From Sphingopyxis sp. (lineage in GTDB: Bacteria; Pseudomonadota; Alphaproteobacteria; Sphingomonadales; Sphingomonadaceae), in NCBI RefSeq assembly GCF_016704835.1, contig NZ_JADIZJ010000001.1, positions 1 through 64,000 on the forward strand: DNA of 64,000 nt, given 5' to 3'. How positions within the stretch are numbered: position 1 is the first letter of the stretch; each line of letters opens with the position of its first letter. Positions 52,991 to 61,049 of the stretch are shown piece after piece. Both the position numbers and the translations under genes were made by a program. Under the pieces are notes generated by a model. That model did not search any database and was not told the DNA's origin. It worked only from the letters and a program-made list of their open reading frames with translations.

Positions 52991-53515
52991 ATGGCTATCA
53001 AGACCAACCTGACCAAGGCCGCAATTGGTGCGGCCGCCGCTGGCGCGATGTTGATGAGCGCCGCGCCTGCCGCTGCCCGCGACCGGTATGACCGCGACGG
53101 GATCAGCGCGGGCGAAGTGATCGCCGGCGCCGTTGTGCTCGGAGGCCTCGCCGCGATTTTGTCGAGCGGCAACACCGACCGATATGATCGTTATGACGAC
53201 CGTTATCGCGCCCGCTAGAACGACGCGCGCTACGGCTATGGCTACGATTATAACCGCTATGGCAACAGCCGCAGCGCCGTGAACCAGTGCGTCGGTGCGG
53301 TCGAAAACGGCAGCCGCCGCTATGGCAACACCGACGTCACTCAGGTGACCAGCATCGATCGCAAACGCGATGGTTATAAGGTGAAGGGCCGCGTCGTCGT
53401 CCGCGACGGTTACGGCGGTCGCTGGGGTCGTGGTGGCTATTACGATCAGGGCAAATTCACCTGCGACATCCGCTATGGCCGCGTGCAGGACATCCGTTTC
53501 TCGGGCCTGCGCTAA
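52991..53515 (+). pseudogene. exported protein paralogue B, split by an in-frame amber codon
   Basis: ATG 52991 follows GGAG. Signal peptide (TKAAIGAAAAGAMLMSAAPA), then the hydrophobic stretch ISAGEVIAGAVVLGGLAAIL and a Tyr/Asp/Arg linker up to TAG at 53216-53218. Past the TAG the same frame stays open to 53515 with the linker continuing (YGYGYDYNRYGNSRS) and a C-terminal domain NQCVGAVENGSRRYGNTDVT ... FTCDIRYGRVQDIRFSG that matches paralogue A. One base change (TAC or CAG to TAG) explains it. Either a recent null mutation or an error; readthrough is less likely. A strong terminator follows. Confidence 0.8.
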
Positions 53516-53520
53516 CGTCA

Positions 53521-53549
53521 AAGCCCCTCCCCGACGGGGAGGGGCTTTT
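53521..53549 (+). terminator. rho-independent terminator
   Basis: AAGCCCCTCCCC-GAC-GGGGAGGGGCTT followed by TTCTTTG: a perfect 12-bp stem, three-base loop and T-rich end, six bases after the stop codon of the exported-protein gene. Confidence 0.9.
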
Positions 53550-53580
53550 CTTTGTGCCTGCAACGCCGCATGAAGCGGGG

Positions 53581-54903
53581 ATGATCAAACACAGTCTGCT
53601 TGCCGCCCTGCTCCTCGCCGCACCCATGGCGGTGCACGCGAAGGACGCCACCCCCGCCGCCGACCCCGCGCGCTTGAAAGCCGACGTCGAAAAACTGGTG
53701 TCGTTCGGCACTCGCCATACGCTGTCTTCGGCGACCGATCCCAAACGCGGCATCGGCGCGGCGCGCAATTGGGGTGCAGCCGAGTTTGGACGCATTTCCA
53801 GGGCTTGCGGCGGCTGCCTTAAAGTCAAACGCATCGCCAATCGCTTTGACGGGCCGCGCGCGCCCGACGGCGTAATCGTCGAAAATGTGTTGGCGATCCA
53901 GAAGGGCACCGGCGACCCCGCGCATGTCATCATCATCGCGGGGCATATCGACAGCCGCGTCAGCGACCCGATGAACTTCACCGCCGACGCGCCCGGCGCC
54001 AACGACGATGCCTCGGGCACCGCCCTCGTGATCGAGTCCGCACGCCTGTTATCGAAACAGAAGCACCGCGCGACGATCGTCTATGCGCTTTTGTCGGGCG
54101 AGGAACAGGGATTGTGGGGCGGCAAGCTTCTGGCAAAGCATGCGAAAGACCAGAACTGGCAGGTCGCGGCGATGCTCAACAACGATATCGTCGGCGGCAC
54201 TCACGGCACCGACGGGTCGATCGTCGACAACCGCGTCCGCGTGTTCAGCGAAGGCATCCGCGCGTCGGAGGATCTGGCCGCGCAACTCGCGCGGCGCGGG
54301 ATCGGCGGCGAGGACGATGGCCCGTCGCGCGCGCTGGCCAAGGCAGCGATCCGCGCCGGACAGCAGAGCCCGGCGATCGGGCTGGAAGTGCTCGCGGTGC
54401 GCCGCCCCGACCGTTTCCGCCGCGGCGGCGATCATCTGCCGTCGCTCGAGCTGGGTTATCCGGCGATCCGCTTCACCGTCGGAATCGAGGATTATGACCA
54501 TCAGCATCAGGATCTGCGCACCGACAATGGCCGCAAATTTGGCGACACTGTCGACGAGATGGATTTTGCCTATCTGGCGCGCGTCACCGCGCTCAACGTC
54601 GTGCTGGCCAGCGAGCTTGCCGCCGCGCCGCCCGCGCCCACCAGCGTCAGCATAGATGGCGCGGTCAGCTCGAACACCACAATCAAATGGTTGCCGATCG
54701 CCGGCGCCGCCGCATACCGCATCCACTGGCGCCGCGCCGATAGTATGGCGTGGACGGACAGCCGCCAGGTCGCGGGCGATGCTCCAGCCGAGCTGATGCT
54801 GCCCGGGGTAATCGTCGACGATCATTTCTTCGGCGTTTCGGCGCTTTCGGCCGATGGCAGTGAGAGCATCATCACCTTCGGCGGGCTGCCGCCCGCGCCC
54901 TGA
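53581..54903 (+). CDS. M28 family zinc aminopeptidase
   Basis: Exported exopeptidase, 440 residues from ATG 53581 (signal peptide IKHSLLAALLLAAPMAVHAK). Two-zinc ligands are visible in order: His and Asp in IIAGHIDSR and PGANDDASGTALVIE, the catalytic and ligand Glu in ALLSGEEQGLWGGK, Asp in AAMLNNDIVGG, and His in DYDHQHQDLRTDNG. After about 360 there is a fibronectin type III-like end (PAPTSVSIDGAVSSNTTIKW, AAAYRIHWRRADS). It may degrade peptides in the periplasm or outside. An earlier in-frame start (53554) would precede the signal peptide. Confidence 0.88.
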   Translation: MIKHSLLAALLLAAPMAVHAKDATPAADPARLKADVEKLVSFGTRHTLSSATDPKRGIGAARNWGAAEFGRISRACGGCLKVKRIANRFDGPRAPDGVIVENVLAIQKGTGDPAHVIIIAGHIDSRVSDPMNFTADAPGANDDASGTALVIESARLLSKQKHRATIVYALLSGEEQGLWGGKLLAKHAKDQNWQVAAMLNNDIVGGTHGTDGSIVDNRVRVFSEGIRASEDLAAQLARRGIGGEDDGPSRALAKAAIRAGQQSPAIGLEVLAVRRPDRFRRGGDHLPSLELGYPAIRFTVGIEDYDHQHQDLRTDNGRKFGDTVDEMDFAYLARVTALNVVLASELAAAPPAPTSVSIDGAVSSNTTIKWLPIAGAAAYRIHWRRADSMAWTDSRQVAGDAPAELMLPGVIVDDHFFGVSALSADGSESIITFGGLPPAP

Positions 54904-55005
54904 CCCGTAAATATTACCGAACACGCTATACGAAAATTTACCTTCCGCTGTTACCGCGACAACGGGACCATAATTATCGGCCGACGTGGGGGTCGGGCGA
55001 CAGCA

Positions 55006-55470
55006 ATGGGTCGCGCCATGTCAATTCCCGAGGCTCCCCCAGCCTCACCTCCTTCGGACGAGAAGCGCCAGCCGCGTCAGTCGCGCCTCGTCAAGGCGGC
55101 GCTTGCCTGCACGCGACTCGGTCAATTCGATGTAACGATCCGCAACGTGTCCGAAACCGGTATCGGTGGGCAGGCGCCGGGCGCGCTGCATATCGGTGAA
55201 CGAATCACGGTGTTCCTGCCCGGTCACGAACCGATGCTCGGCACGGTGCGCTGGGTTGCGGGCCATCGCTTTGGCATCCAGACGGACCGACCGGTCGAGG
55301 CCTCACGTCTGCGCGCGGCGCATGGCAGCGGGGCTGCCGTTCCCGACCATATCGCGGGGTTCGAAATCGTCCCGCCGCCGACAGCGCCGGCGCGGCGCCC
55401 GGGACTGGTGCTGGGGAGCGCGCAGCCGTCGCAGTTCGGGCGCAGCGTTTGGCAGGGCAAGCAGCAGTAG
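55006..55470 (+). CDS. PilZ domain protein
   Basis: 154 residues (ATG at 55006 or 55018). One PilZ domain: the c-di-GMP motif RxxxR lies in QPRQSRLVKAALAC and the (D/N)xSxxG motif in RNVSETGIGG, followed by LHIGERITVFLPGHEPMLGT and VRWVAGHRFGIQTD. The last 50 residues are Pro-rich and unconserved. Probably a c-di-GMP receptor influencing motility, polysaccharide or cell cycle; it lies one gene from ctrA. A second PilZ gene is at 61.7 kb. Confidence 0.83.
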   Translation: MGRAMSIPEAPPASPPSDEKRQPRQSRLVKAALACTRLGQFDVTIRNVSETGIGGQAPGALHIGERITVFLPGHEPMLGTVRWVAGHRFGIQTDRPVEASRLRAAHGSGAAVPDHIAGFEIVPPPTAPARRPGLVLGSAQPSQFGRSVWQGKQQ

Positions 55471-55645
55471 GGGCAGGGTTGATCTTCGGGATGGACCGAG
55501 CTGGCGCTGGCTGCGTCGCGGTATGACCGCCGCCCTCGCGAAGGCGGGGGCAGCTGTCGTCTACGCGGCGACGAGCGAATTTGGCCTGTCACGGCCCTGC
55601 CTTCGCGGGGGCGATGGCAAAATCGGCAAACCCAAGCCCCACAAG
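55471..55645. repeat. intergenic GC-rich palindromes between pilZ gene and ctrA
   Basis: Contains CCCTCGCGAAGGCGGGGGC and CCTGCCTTCGCGGGGGC as related inverted arms, a dispersed-repeat type also hinted at 50284-50362. No gene is seen. Confidence 0.45.
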
Positions 55646-55673
55646 AAAACCGGCGCGGATTGCTCCGCGCCGG
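55646..55673 (-). terminator. rho-independent terminator of ctrA
   Basis: On the minus strand CGGCGCGGA-GCAA-TCCGCGCCG followed by GTTTTC: a 9-bp perfect stem, four-base loop and T run, about 35 bases past the ctrA stop codon. Confidence 0.8.
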
Positions 55674-55708
55674 GTTCCCTCGGTTAACTCGTGGCGAGAA
55701 GCGAAGCG

Positions 55709-56416
55709 TCAGGCGACGCGGCGCACCTCATTGCCCTCGTCGTCGATGTCACGCAGGACATAACCGCGGCCCCAGACCGTCTCGATGTAATTTTCGCCTT
55801 CGCACGCCAGAGCGAGTTTTTTGCGCAGTTTGCAGATGAAGACGTCGATGATTTTGAGTTCGGGTTCATCCATGCCACCATAAAGGTGGTTCAGGAACAT
55901 TTCCTTGGTCAGCGTCGTGCCCTTGCGGAGCGAAAGCAGCTCGAGCATCTGATATTCCTTGCCGGTCAGATGCACGCGGGTCGTATCGACCTCGACCGTC
56001 TTGGTATCCAGATTGACCGCCAGCTTGCCCGTCTTGATGACGCTCTGGCTGTGACCTTTCGACCGGCGGACGACCGCATGGATGCGGGCGACCAGCTCGT
56101 CACGGTGGAACGGCTTGGTGACATAATCGTCGGCACCGAAACCGAACGAGCGCACCTTGCTGTCCATTTCGGAAATGCCCGAGAGGATCAGCACCGGCGT
56201 CTGCACCTTGGCGGTGCGGAGCTTTTTGAGCACGTCATAGCCGTGCATGTCGGGCAGGTTCAGGTCGAGCAGAATGATGTCGTAATCATAGAGCTTGCCC
56301 AGATCCAAGCCTTCTTCACCGAGATCGGTGGTATAGACGTTGAAGCCTTCGGTCGTGAGCATCGTGTCGATCGCCTTGGCGGTCGTCGGCTCGTCCTCGA
56401 TCAGCAATACGCGCAT
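55709..56416 (-). CDS. ctrA: cell cycle response regulator CtrA
   Basis: OmpR-family response regulator that in alphaproteobacteria controls cell-cycle, motility and division genes. 235 residues. Receiver domain MRVLLIEDEPTTAKAIDTML with the phosphorylated Asp in DIILLDLNLPDMHGYDV and Lys in DDYVTKPFHRDELVARIHA; winged-helix domain with LTGKEYQMLELLSLRKGTTL, KEMFLNHLYGGMDEPELKII and the DNA-recognition part VFICKLRKKL, all near-identical to known CtrA. ATG 56416 follows AAGGGG; in-frame codons upstream are not used. A CtrA box 130 bases upstream suggests autoregulation. Confidence 0.96.
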   Translation of the reverse strand: MRVLLIEDEPTTAKAIDTMLTTEGFNVYTTDLGEEGLDLGKLYDYDIILLDLNLPDMHGYDVLKKLRTAKVQTPVLILSGISEMDSKVRSFGFGADDYVTKPFHRDELVARIHAVVRRSKGHSQSVIKTGKLAVNLDTKTVEVDTTRVHLTGKEYQMLELLSLRKGTTLTKEMFLNHLYGGMDEPELKIIDVFICKLRKKLALACEGENYIETVWGRGYVLRDIDDEGNEVRRVA

Positions 56417-56545
56417 TGGGCACCCCTTGATTGTTTCCCACGATAGCCCTGCATTTTCGACCGCATGACCATCCTGCGATGCCACCGACCGACCCCTGTT
56501 GCGGACTGCCGGAACATTAACCACGAAACTAATGAAGGGAAAAGG

Positions 56546-56560
56546 TTAATTTTGATTTAA
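56546..56560. promoter_or_regulatory. CtrA box upstream of ctrA
   Basis: TTAA-TTTTGAT-TTAA, a perfect TTAA-N7-TTAA consensus inside the larger palindrome GGTTAA-N7-TTAACC (56544-56562). A TTAA half site (56517-56520) lies nearer the gene and a GAGTC (GANTC) site at 56576-56580. It also covers the stop codon of the upstream LysR gene. Confidence 0.8.
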
Positions 56561-57483
56561 CCCGCAGAACTCCGCGAGTCGCGGCCGATGCACGACCGCT
56601 TCAGCGTCTCGACCAGATGGTCGGCCAGCGCCCGCACTCGCGCCGGGCGCAACCGTGACGGCGGCGACAACAGGTGCAGATAGGCCTGCGGGATCGACCA
56701 GTCGTTAAGGATCCGAACGAGCGCCCCCGACGCCAGCGCCTCCTCTGCGATGAAGTCGGGCAGCACCGCAATACCGCCGCCCGCAATCAGCAGCGGGATC
56801 ATGATGTCGCCATTGTTGGTGAACAGCGGCCCGGTCGGGATCACCGTCGCTTCCTCACCGTCGCGACGGAAGTGCAGCGGCAAAGAGCGCTCGCGGTGCC
56901 CGTAACCGATCAACCGATGCGATCCGAGATCGAGCGGATGGCGCGGCGTCCCGCGCTGTTCCAGATAAGCGGGGCTGGCGATCACCGATGCCGCAACCGG
57001 CGCGATCGTCCGCGCGAGCAGGCTCGAATCCTCCATGCTCGCGATGCGCAGGCCCAGGTCGATGCCCTCAGCAATCAGGTTGTGGCGCGCATCGCTCAGC
57101 ATCACCTCGATCTCGACAGCGGGGTGCATCGCGAGAAACGCGGCAAGTGGCCCGCCGAGCACCTTGATCCCAAAGCTCATTGGCGCCGCCAGCCGGATCG
57201 GTCCGGCGAGATCGACGCGGTCGCCCCGCGCCGCCTCGGTCGCCGCGGTCGCCGCCGCCACCATCGCATGCGCCTCTCCGAGTAACCCGGCGCCAGCGGT
57301 CGAGACAGTAACGGTGCGCGAACTGCGATGGAGCAACGCAATGCCGAGCGATGTTTCAAGGCGCGTCACGGCCTTTGACACGCTCGCCTTTGACATCCCG
57401 AGGGACGCTGCAGCGGCGGTAAAGCTGCCGCTGTCGGCAACGGCGGCGAAACAGGCCCAGCCTTCATAATCGGGTAGCAACAT
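56557..57483 (-). CDS. LysR family transcriptional regulator
   Basis: 308 residues. N-terminal winged helix YEGWACFAAVADSGSFTAAA, ASLGMSKASVSKAVTRLETS; effector-binding domain from about 90 (GPIRLAAPMSFGIKVLGGPL and onward). Related to the AaeR/DmlR-type group. Divergent from the pirin-azoR-dioxygenase set with a 250-base gap, so it probably controls it in response to a quinone or electrophile. ATG 57483 is chosen (a TTG precedes it by three bases). Its stop codon lies in the CtrA box. Confidence 0.88.
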   Translation of the reverse strand: MLLPDYEGWACFAAVADSGSFTAAAASLGMSKASVSKAVTRLETSLGIALLHRSSRTVTVSTAGAGLLGEAHAMVAAATAATEAARGDRVDLAGPIRLAAPMSFGIKVLGGPLAAFLAMHPAVEIEVMLSDARHNLIAEGIDLGLRIASMEDSSLLARTIAPVAASVIASPAYLEQRGTPRHPLDLGSHRLIGYGHRERSLPLHFRRDGEEATVIPTGPLFTNNGDIMIPLLIAGGGIAVLPDFIAEEALASGALVRILNDWSIPQAYLHLLSPPSRLRPARVRALADHLVETLKRSCIGRDSRSSAG

Positions 57484-57503
57484 CAAACCTTCCCGCTCTC
57501 ACT

Positions 57504-57592
57504 CCGTTCGTGCTGAGCTTGTCGAAGCACCGTCCTTCTTCTTGCGACTGCCCGCAGACAGAAGAGCCGTTCGACAAGCTCAGGGCGAACGG
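57504..57592. repeat. REP-like palindromic repeat in the LysR-pirin promoter gap
   Basis: CCGTTCGTGCTGAGCTTGTC and TTCGACAAGCTCAGGGCGAA, inverted arms with the family core CTTCGACAAGCTCAG; third copy in this window (see 5318-5397 and 7065-7153). It takes about a third of the divergent promoter region. Confidence 0.75.
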
Positions 57593-57734
57593 ATCGAACG
57601 ACATAGATTGCCGTCAAAACGGAAACGATACATTTCCATCTACGCTATTTCAGAAACGATCCCAAACCCTATCTTGTCCTCAACACAGCAGCCCGCCGGG
57701 CATTCAGCAACGGCGCGACGGAAAGGACAAGGCA

Positions 57735-58433
57735 ATGATCGACATTCGCAAATTCGACACGCTCGGCCACGCCGACCACGGCTGGCTCGACGCCCGCCAC
57801 CATTTTTCCTTTGCCGATTACCATGACCGCGATCGCATGGGGTGGGGCGCGTTGCGCGTCTGGAACGACGACGCCATTGCGGCGCAGTCGGGTTTCCCCC
57901 CGCACCCCCACCGCGACATGGAAATCATCACCTATGTCCGCACCGGCGCGATCACCCACCGCGACAGCATGGGCAATCAGGGCCGTACCGCTGCGGGCGA
58001 CGTCCAGGTGATGAGCGCCGGGACCGGCGTGACGCACAGCGAGTTCAACCTTGAGGACGAGGAAACAACATTGTTCCAGATCTGGATCATGCCTGACCGT
58101 GATGGTGGAAACCCCGGCTGGGGCGCACGCCAGTTTCCCAAGCATAACCGTTCGGGCCAGTTTGTGACGCTGGCAAGCGGGATCGAAAGCGACATCGACG
58201 CGCTGCCGATCCGCGCCAATGCTCGCGTCGCGGCGGCGACGGTGAATGCGGGGGAGAGCATCTCCTACGACCTCGAAGCTGGGCGCCATGCCTATCTGGT
58301 CGCCGCTAAAGGACGCGTTCGGGTCAACGGCACGGAAGCCGATCCGCGCGACGGCATCGCGTTGCGCGATGTCGGGATGATCACCGTCGAGGCCATCGAC
58401 GACGCCGAACTGGTGCTCGTCGACAGTCTATGA
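57735..58433 (+). CDS. pirin family protein
   Basis: Cupin-fold iron protein, quercetinase-like (YhhW) in some members. 232 residues. Signature region: GWLDARHHFSFADYHDRDRM, GFPPHPHRDMEIITYV with metal-binding His-x-His, ITHRDSMGNQGR and DVQVMSAGTGVTHSEFN with the further His and Glu. The shorter C-terminal cupin lacks ligands, as in the family. Start ATG 57735 follows AAAGGACAAGG. First gene of a likely three-gene operon opposite the LysR gene. Confidence 0.9.
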   Translation: MIDIRKFDTLGHADHGWLDARHHFSFADYHDRDRMGWGALRVWNDDAIAAQSGFPPHPHRDMEIITYVRTGAITHRDSMGNQGRTAAGDVQVMSAGTGVTHSEFNLEDEETTLFQIWIMPDRDGGNPGWGARQFPKHNRSGQFVTLASGIESDIDALPIRANARVAAATVNAGESISYDLEAGRHAYLVAAKGRVRVNGTEADPRDGIALRDVGMITVEAIDDAELVLVDSL

Positions 58434-58555
58434 CGACGCCCACGGGCCGCCGTCTTGTCCCCTCCCTTGAGGCGGCGGTCCACCCTGGTGCCGCGAGTTC
58501 CCCCGGCTCGCGGCACCTCCCCATCGCTCCCAATCCAAACCAAAGGAGTCATCAC
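58434..58555. other. spacer with inverted repeat between pirin gene and azoR
   Basis: GTGCCGCGAG-TTCCCCCGG-CTCGCGGCAC, a perfect 10-bp stem near 58489-58517. May be an intra-operon processing or termination element. The azoR ribosome-binding site follows it. Confidence 0.45.
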
Positions 58556-59152
58556 ATGTCCCATATTCTTCGCATCGACGCCTCGGCCCGCCACAGCGGT
58601 TCGACCACCCGTCAACTCGCCGACCAGCTCGTCACCCGCCTCGTCGAACAGGGCTATGGCAGCGCCGTCACCCGCCGCGACCTCGCGCTCACCCCGCCCG
58701 CGCTGCTGACCGAAAGCTGGGTCGGTGCCAATTTTACCGACGATGCCGACCGCAGTGACGACCAGCGCGCCGTGCTCGCCCATTCGGATGAGCTGATCGC
58801 CGAACTCGAGGCCGCCGACACGATTGTCATCGGGGTTCCGGTTTACAATTTCGCCATCCCCGCCGCGCTCAAGGCGTGGGTCGACCAGATCGCCCGCGCC
58901 CGCCGCACCTTCCGCTACACCGAAACCGGCCCCGAAGGGCTGCTCAAAGGCAAAAAGGCCTATCTGGTCGTCGCATCGGGCGGCGTGCCGGTCGGCAGCG
59001 ACTATGATTTCGCCACCGGATACCTCCGCCACGTCCTCGGTTTCGTCGGGATCACCGATGTCACTGTGATCGAGGCGGGCCAGCAGATGATGGACGGTGA
59101 AGCGGTGACACGCGCGACCGCCGCCATTGATGAACTGAAGCAGGTCGCCTGA
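58556..59152 (+). CDS. azoR: FMN-dependent NADH-azoreductase
   Basis: Flavodoxin-fold quinone and azo-compound reductase. 198 residues. Start ATG 58556 with AAAGGAG at 58542. ILRIDASARHSGSTTRQLAD binds the FMN phosphate; ADTIVIGVPVYNFAIPAALK and KAWVDQIARARRTFRYTE are the classic family motifs; VVASGGVPVG near 140. Two-electron reduction of quinones protects against redox cycling, which suits company of pirin and a dioxygenase. One base before the next gene. Confidence 0.92.
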   Translation: MSHILRIDASARHSGSTTRQLADQLVTRLVEQGYGSAVTRRDLALTPPALLTESWVGANFTDDADRSDDQRAVLAHSDELIAELEAADTIVIGVPVYNFAIPAALKAWVDQIARARRTFRYTETGPEGLLKGKKAYLVVASGGVPVGSDYDFATGYLRHVLGFVGITDVTVIEAGQQMMDGEAVTRATAAIDELKQVA

Positions 59153-59153
59153 C

Positions 59154-59960
59154 ATGTCGAAGCGCCTTCTGCCGAGCCTGTTCCTTTCGCACGGTTCGCC
59201 GATGATGGCGCTCGAACCCAGCCCGGCGCGGGATTTCCTCGCCGGGCTGGGTAGCCTCTTCCCGCGCCCGCGCGCCATTCTGGTCGTGTCGGCGCATCAT
59301 GACGCGGCGTATCAAGGCGGCCGCTCCGCGGTGACCGCTTCGCCTGCGCCGCCGACGATCCACGACTTCGGCGGCTTTCCGGACGAACTGTTCGCGATGC
59401 GCTACCCCGCGCCGGGCGATCCGGCGCTAGCGCACCGCATCGTCGGCCTGCTCGCCGACCATGGGGTCGCCGTGACCGCCGATCCCGACCGCGGGCTCGA
59501 CCATGGCGCGTGGGTGCCGCTGTCGCTGATGTATCCGCAAGCCGACATTCCGGTCGTTCAGCTGTCGATCGCAGCGAACGCGCCACCCGAATGGCATTTC
59601 GCGCGCGGTCAGGCGCTGACGCCACTCCGCGATGACGGCGTGCTGATTATCGGGTCGGGCAGCATCACGCACAATTTGCGCGCGCTGTTTTCCGAGCGCC
59701 TCCCGATCGACGCCCCTGCGCCGACATGGGTCACCGGCTTCACCGACTGGATGGCCGATCGCATGGCGGCGGGCGCCGTCGACGATGTGCTGCATTGCGT
59801 CGAACGCGCGCCGCACGGTGCCGACAATCACCCGACCCCCGACCATATCCTGCCGCTGTTCGCCGCCATGGGCGCGGGCGGGAAGCAGTTCCATGCTGAG
59901 AGACTGCACCACAGTACCACTTATGGCTTGCTCGCGATGGACGTTTACGCTTTCGACTGA
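59154..59960 (+). CDS. DODA-type extradiol dioxygenase (YgiD/LigB family)
   Basis: Class III ring-cleaving dioxygenase family, 268 residues. Metal-binding His residues are seen in LFLSHGSPMM, LVVSAHHDAAYQGG and the segment DRGLDHGAWVPLSLMYPQAD; GSGSITHNLRALF and HPTPDHILPLFAAMGA follow. Closest to YgiD/4,5-DOPA extradiol dioxygenase, which opens catechols. Together with azoR and pirin this suggests handling of catechols and quinones. Substrate unknown. Starts one base after the azoR stop. Confidence 0.88.
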   Translation: MSKRLLPSLFLSHGSPMMALEPSPARDFLAGLGSLFPRPRAILVVSAHHDAAYQGGRSAVTASPAPPTIHDFGGFPDELFAMRYPAPGDPALAHRIVGLLADHGVAVTADPDRGLDHGAWVPLSLMYPQADIPVVQLSIAANAPPEWHFARGQALTPLRDDGVLIIGSGSITHNLRALFSERLPIDAPAPTWVTGFTDWMADRMAAGAVDDVLHCVERAPHGADNHPTPDHILPLFAAMGAGGKQFHAERLHHSTTYGLLAMDVYAFD

Positions 59961-59984
59961 ACGCCAGCCCGCCTATAGCGCGCC

Positions 59985-60645
59985 ATGCTCCTTTCAGACC
60001 GTGTCCTGTTCCTCGATGGCGAGGCCCTCGTCATCGACAAGCCCGCTGGCCTCCCGGTCGACGCCCCGCGCGACGGCAGCATCAGCCTTGCGAATCATCT
60101 CGACCTGCTCAACTGCGGTGCACCGGCTCGACCGCGACACCTCGGGCTGCCTTCTGCTCGCGCGCAATCCCAAGGCGCATGGCCGCTTCACCCGCGCATT
60201 CGAGGACCGCGAGGTCGAAAAGCAATATCTGGCGATCGTCGACGGCGTACCCGACGCCGACAGCGGCACGATCAACCTGCCGCTGAACAAGGTGTCGAGC
60301 GCAGAGGATGGCTGGCGGATGGTCGGCGATCCGAAAGGCAAGCCGTCGATTTCGCATTGGGAAAAGCTGGCCGTGGTCGATGGCCGCAGCCTGCTGCGCT
60401 TTCGCCCCGAAACCGGCCGCACCCACCAGATCCGCGTCCACGCGCACGAAGGGCTGGGCTTCGCACTCGTCGGCGACCCCATCTATGGCCGTGGTGGGAC
60501 GAAGACGCGCACGCTGCTCCACGCCGAACGGCTGGTCGTAAAACGTGACGTCAAGCCGTCAGTAATCGCCGAAGCGCCGTTCCCCGACGCCTTCGTCGCC
60601 TTGGGCTTTGCTGCGCCGGAGGGAGCGGAACCAACGCGTGGCTGA
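59985..60645 (+). pseudogene. RluA-type pseudouridine synthase, frameshifted
   Basis: Makes pseudouridine in rRNA or tRNA in intact relatives. ATG 59985 begins LLSDRVLFLDGEALVIDKPA, GLPVDAPRDGSISLANHLDL in one frame up to about 60117. The catalytic motif VHRLDRDTSGCLLLARNPKA follows at once in another frame, continuing with FRPETGRTHQIRVHAHEGLG to 60645. Relatives have about eight more residues before the catalytic motif, so a short deletion of a non-multiple of three is likely. The catalytic Asp is intact but not joined to the N-terminus. Real loss or a sequence error. Confidence 0.75.
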
Positions 60646-61039
60646 GATCTCCGAAAGCGCGATTTCGGAAAAGTTTCTCGCCGGGACGGGACCGGGCGGG
60701 CAGAATGTCAACAAGGTCGCGACCGCGTGCCAGCTGCGCGTCAATGTCTATGCGCTGGGGCTCGATCTCGAAACCTTCAAGCGCTTGAAAACACTCGCGG
60801 GCAGCCGGATGACGACCGACGGCGAGCTAATCATTCTGGCGCGCCGATATCGGACCCAGGAAGGCAACCGCGCCGATGCGCGCGAGCGGCTGTCGGCGCT
60901 GATCGACGCTGCGCTGGTGCGCCCCGAACGCCGGATCAAGACCAAGCCGAGCAAGGCCGCCAAAGCGCGCCGTGTCGACAGCAAGAAAGCGCGCAGCAGC
61001 GTCAAGGCCGGACGTGGACGGGTGCGCGGGTCCGACTGA
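60638..61039 (+). CDS. arfB: alternative ribosome-rescue factor ArfB (peptidyl-tRNA hydrolase)
   Basis: Releases stalled ribosomes on non-stop mRNAs by hydrolysing peptidyl-tRNA. 133 residues. The catalytic GGQ is in LAGTGPGGQNVNKVATACQL, then MTTDGELIILARRYRTQEGN. The basic tail that enters the mRNA channel is present (KTKPSKAAKARRVDSKKARS). GTG start at 60638 overlaps the end of the rluA-like gene by eight bases; GGAGGGAGC lies upstream. Confidence 0.9.
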   Translation: MAEISESAISEKFLAGTGPGGQNVNKVATACQLRVNVYALGLDLETFKRLKTLAGSRMTTDGELIILARRYRTQEGNRADARERLSALIDAALVRPERRIKTKPSKAAKARRVDSKKARSSVKAGRGRVRGSD

Positions 61040-61049
61040 AACGCTCACG

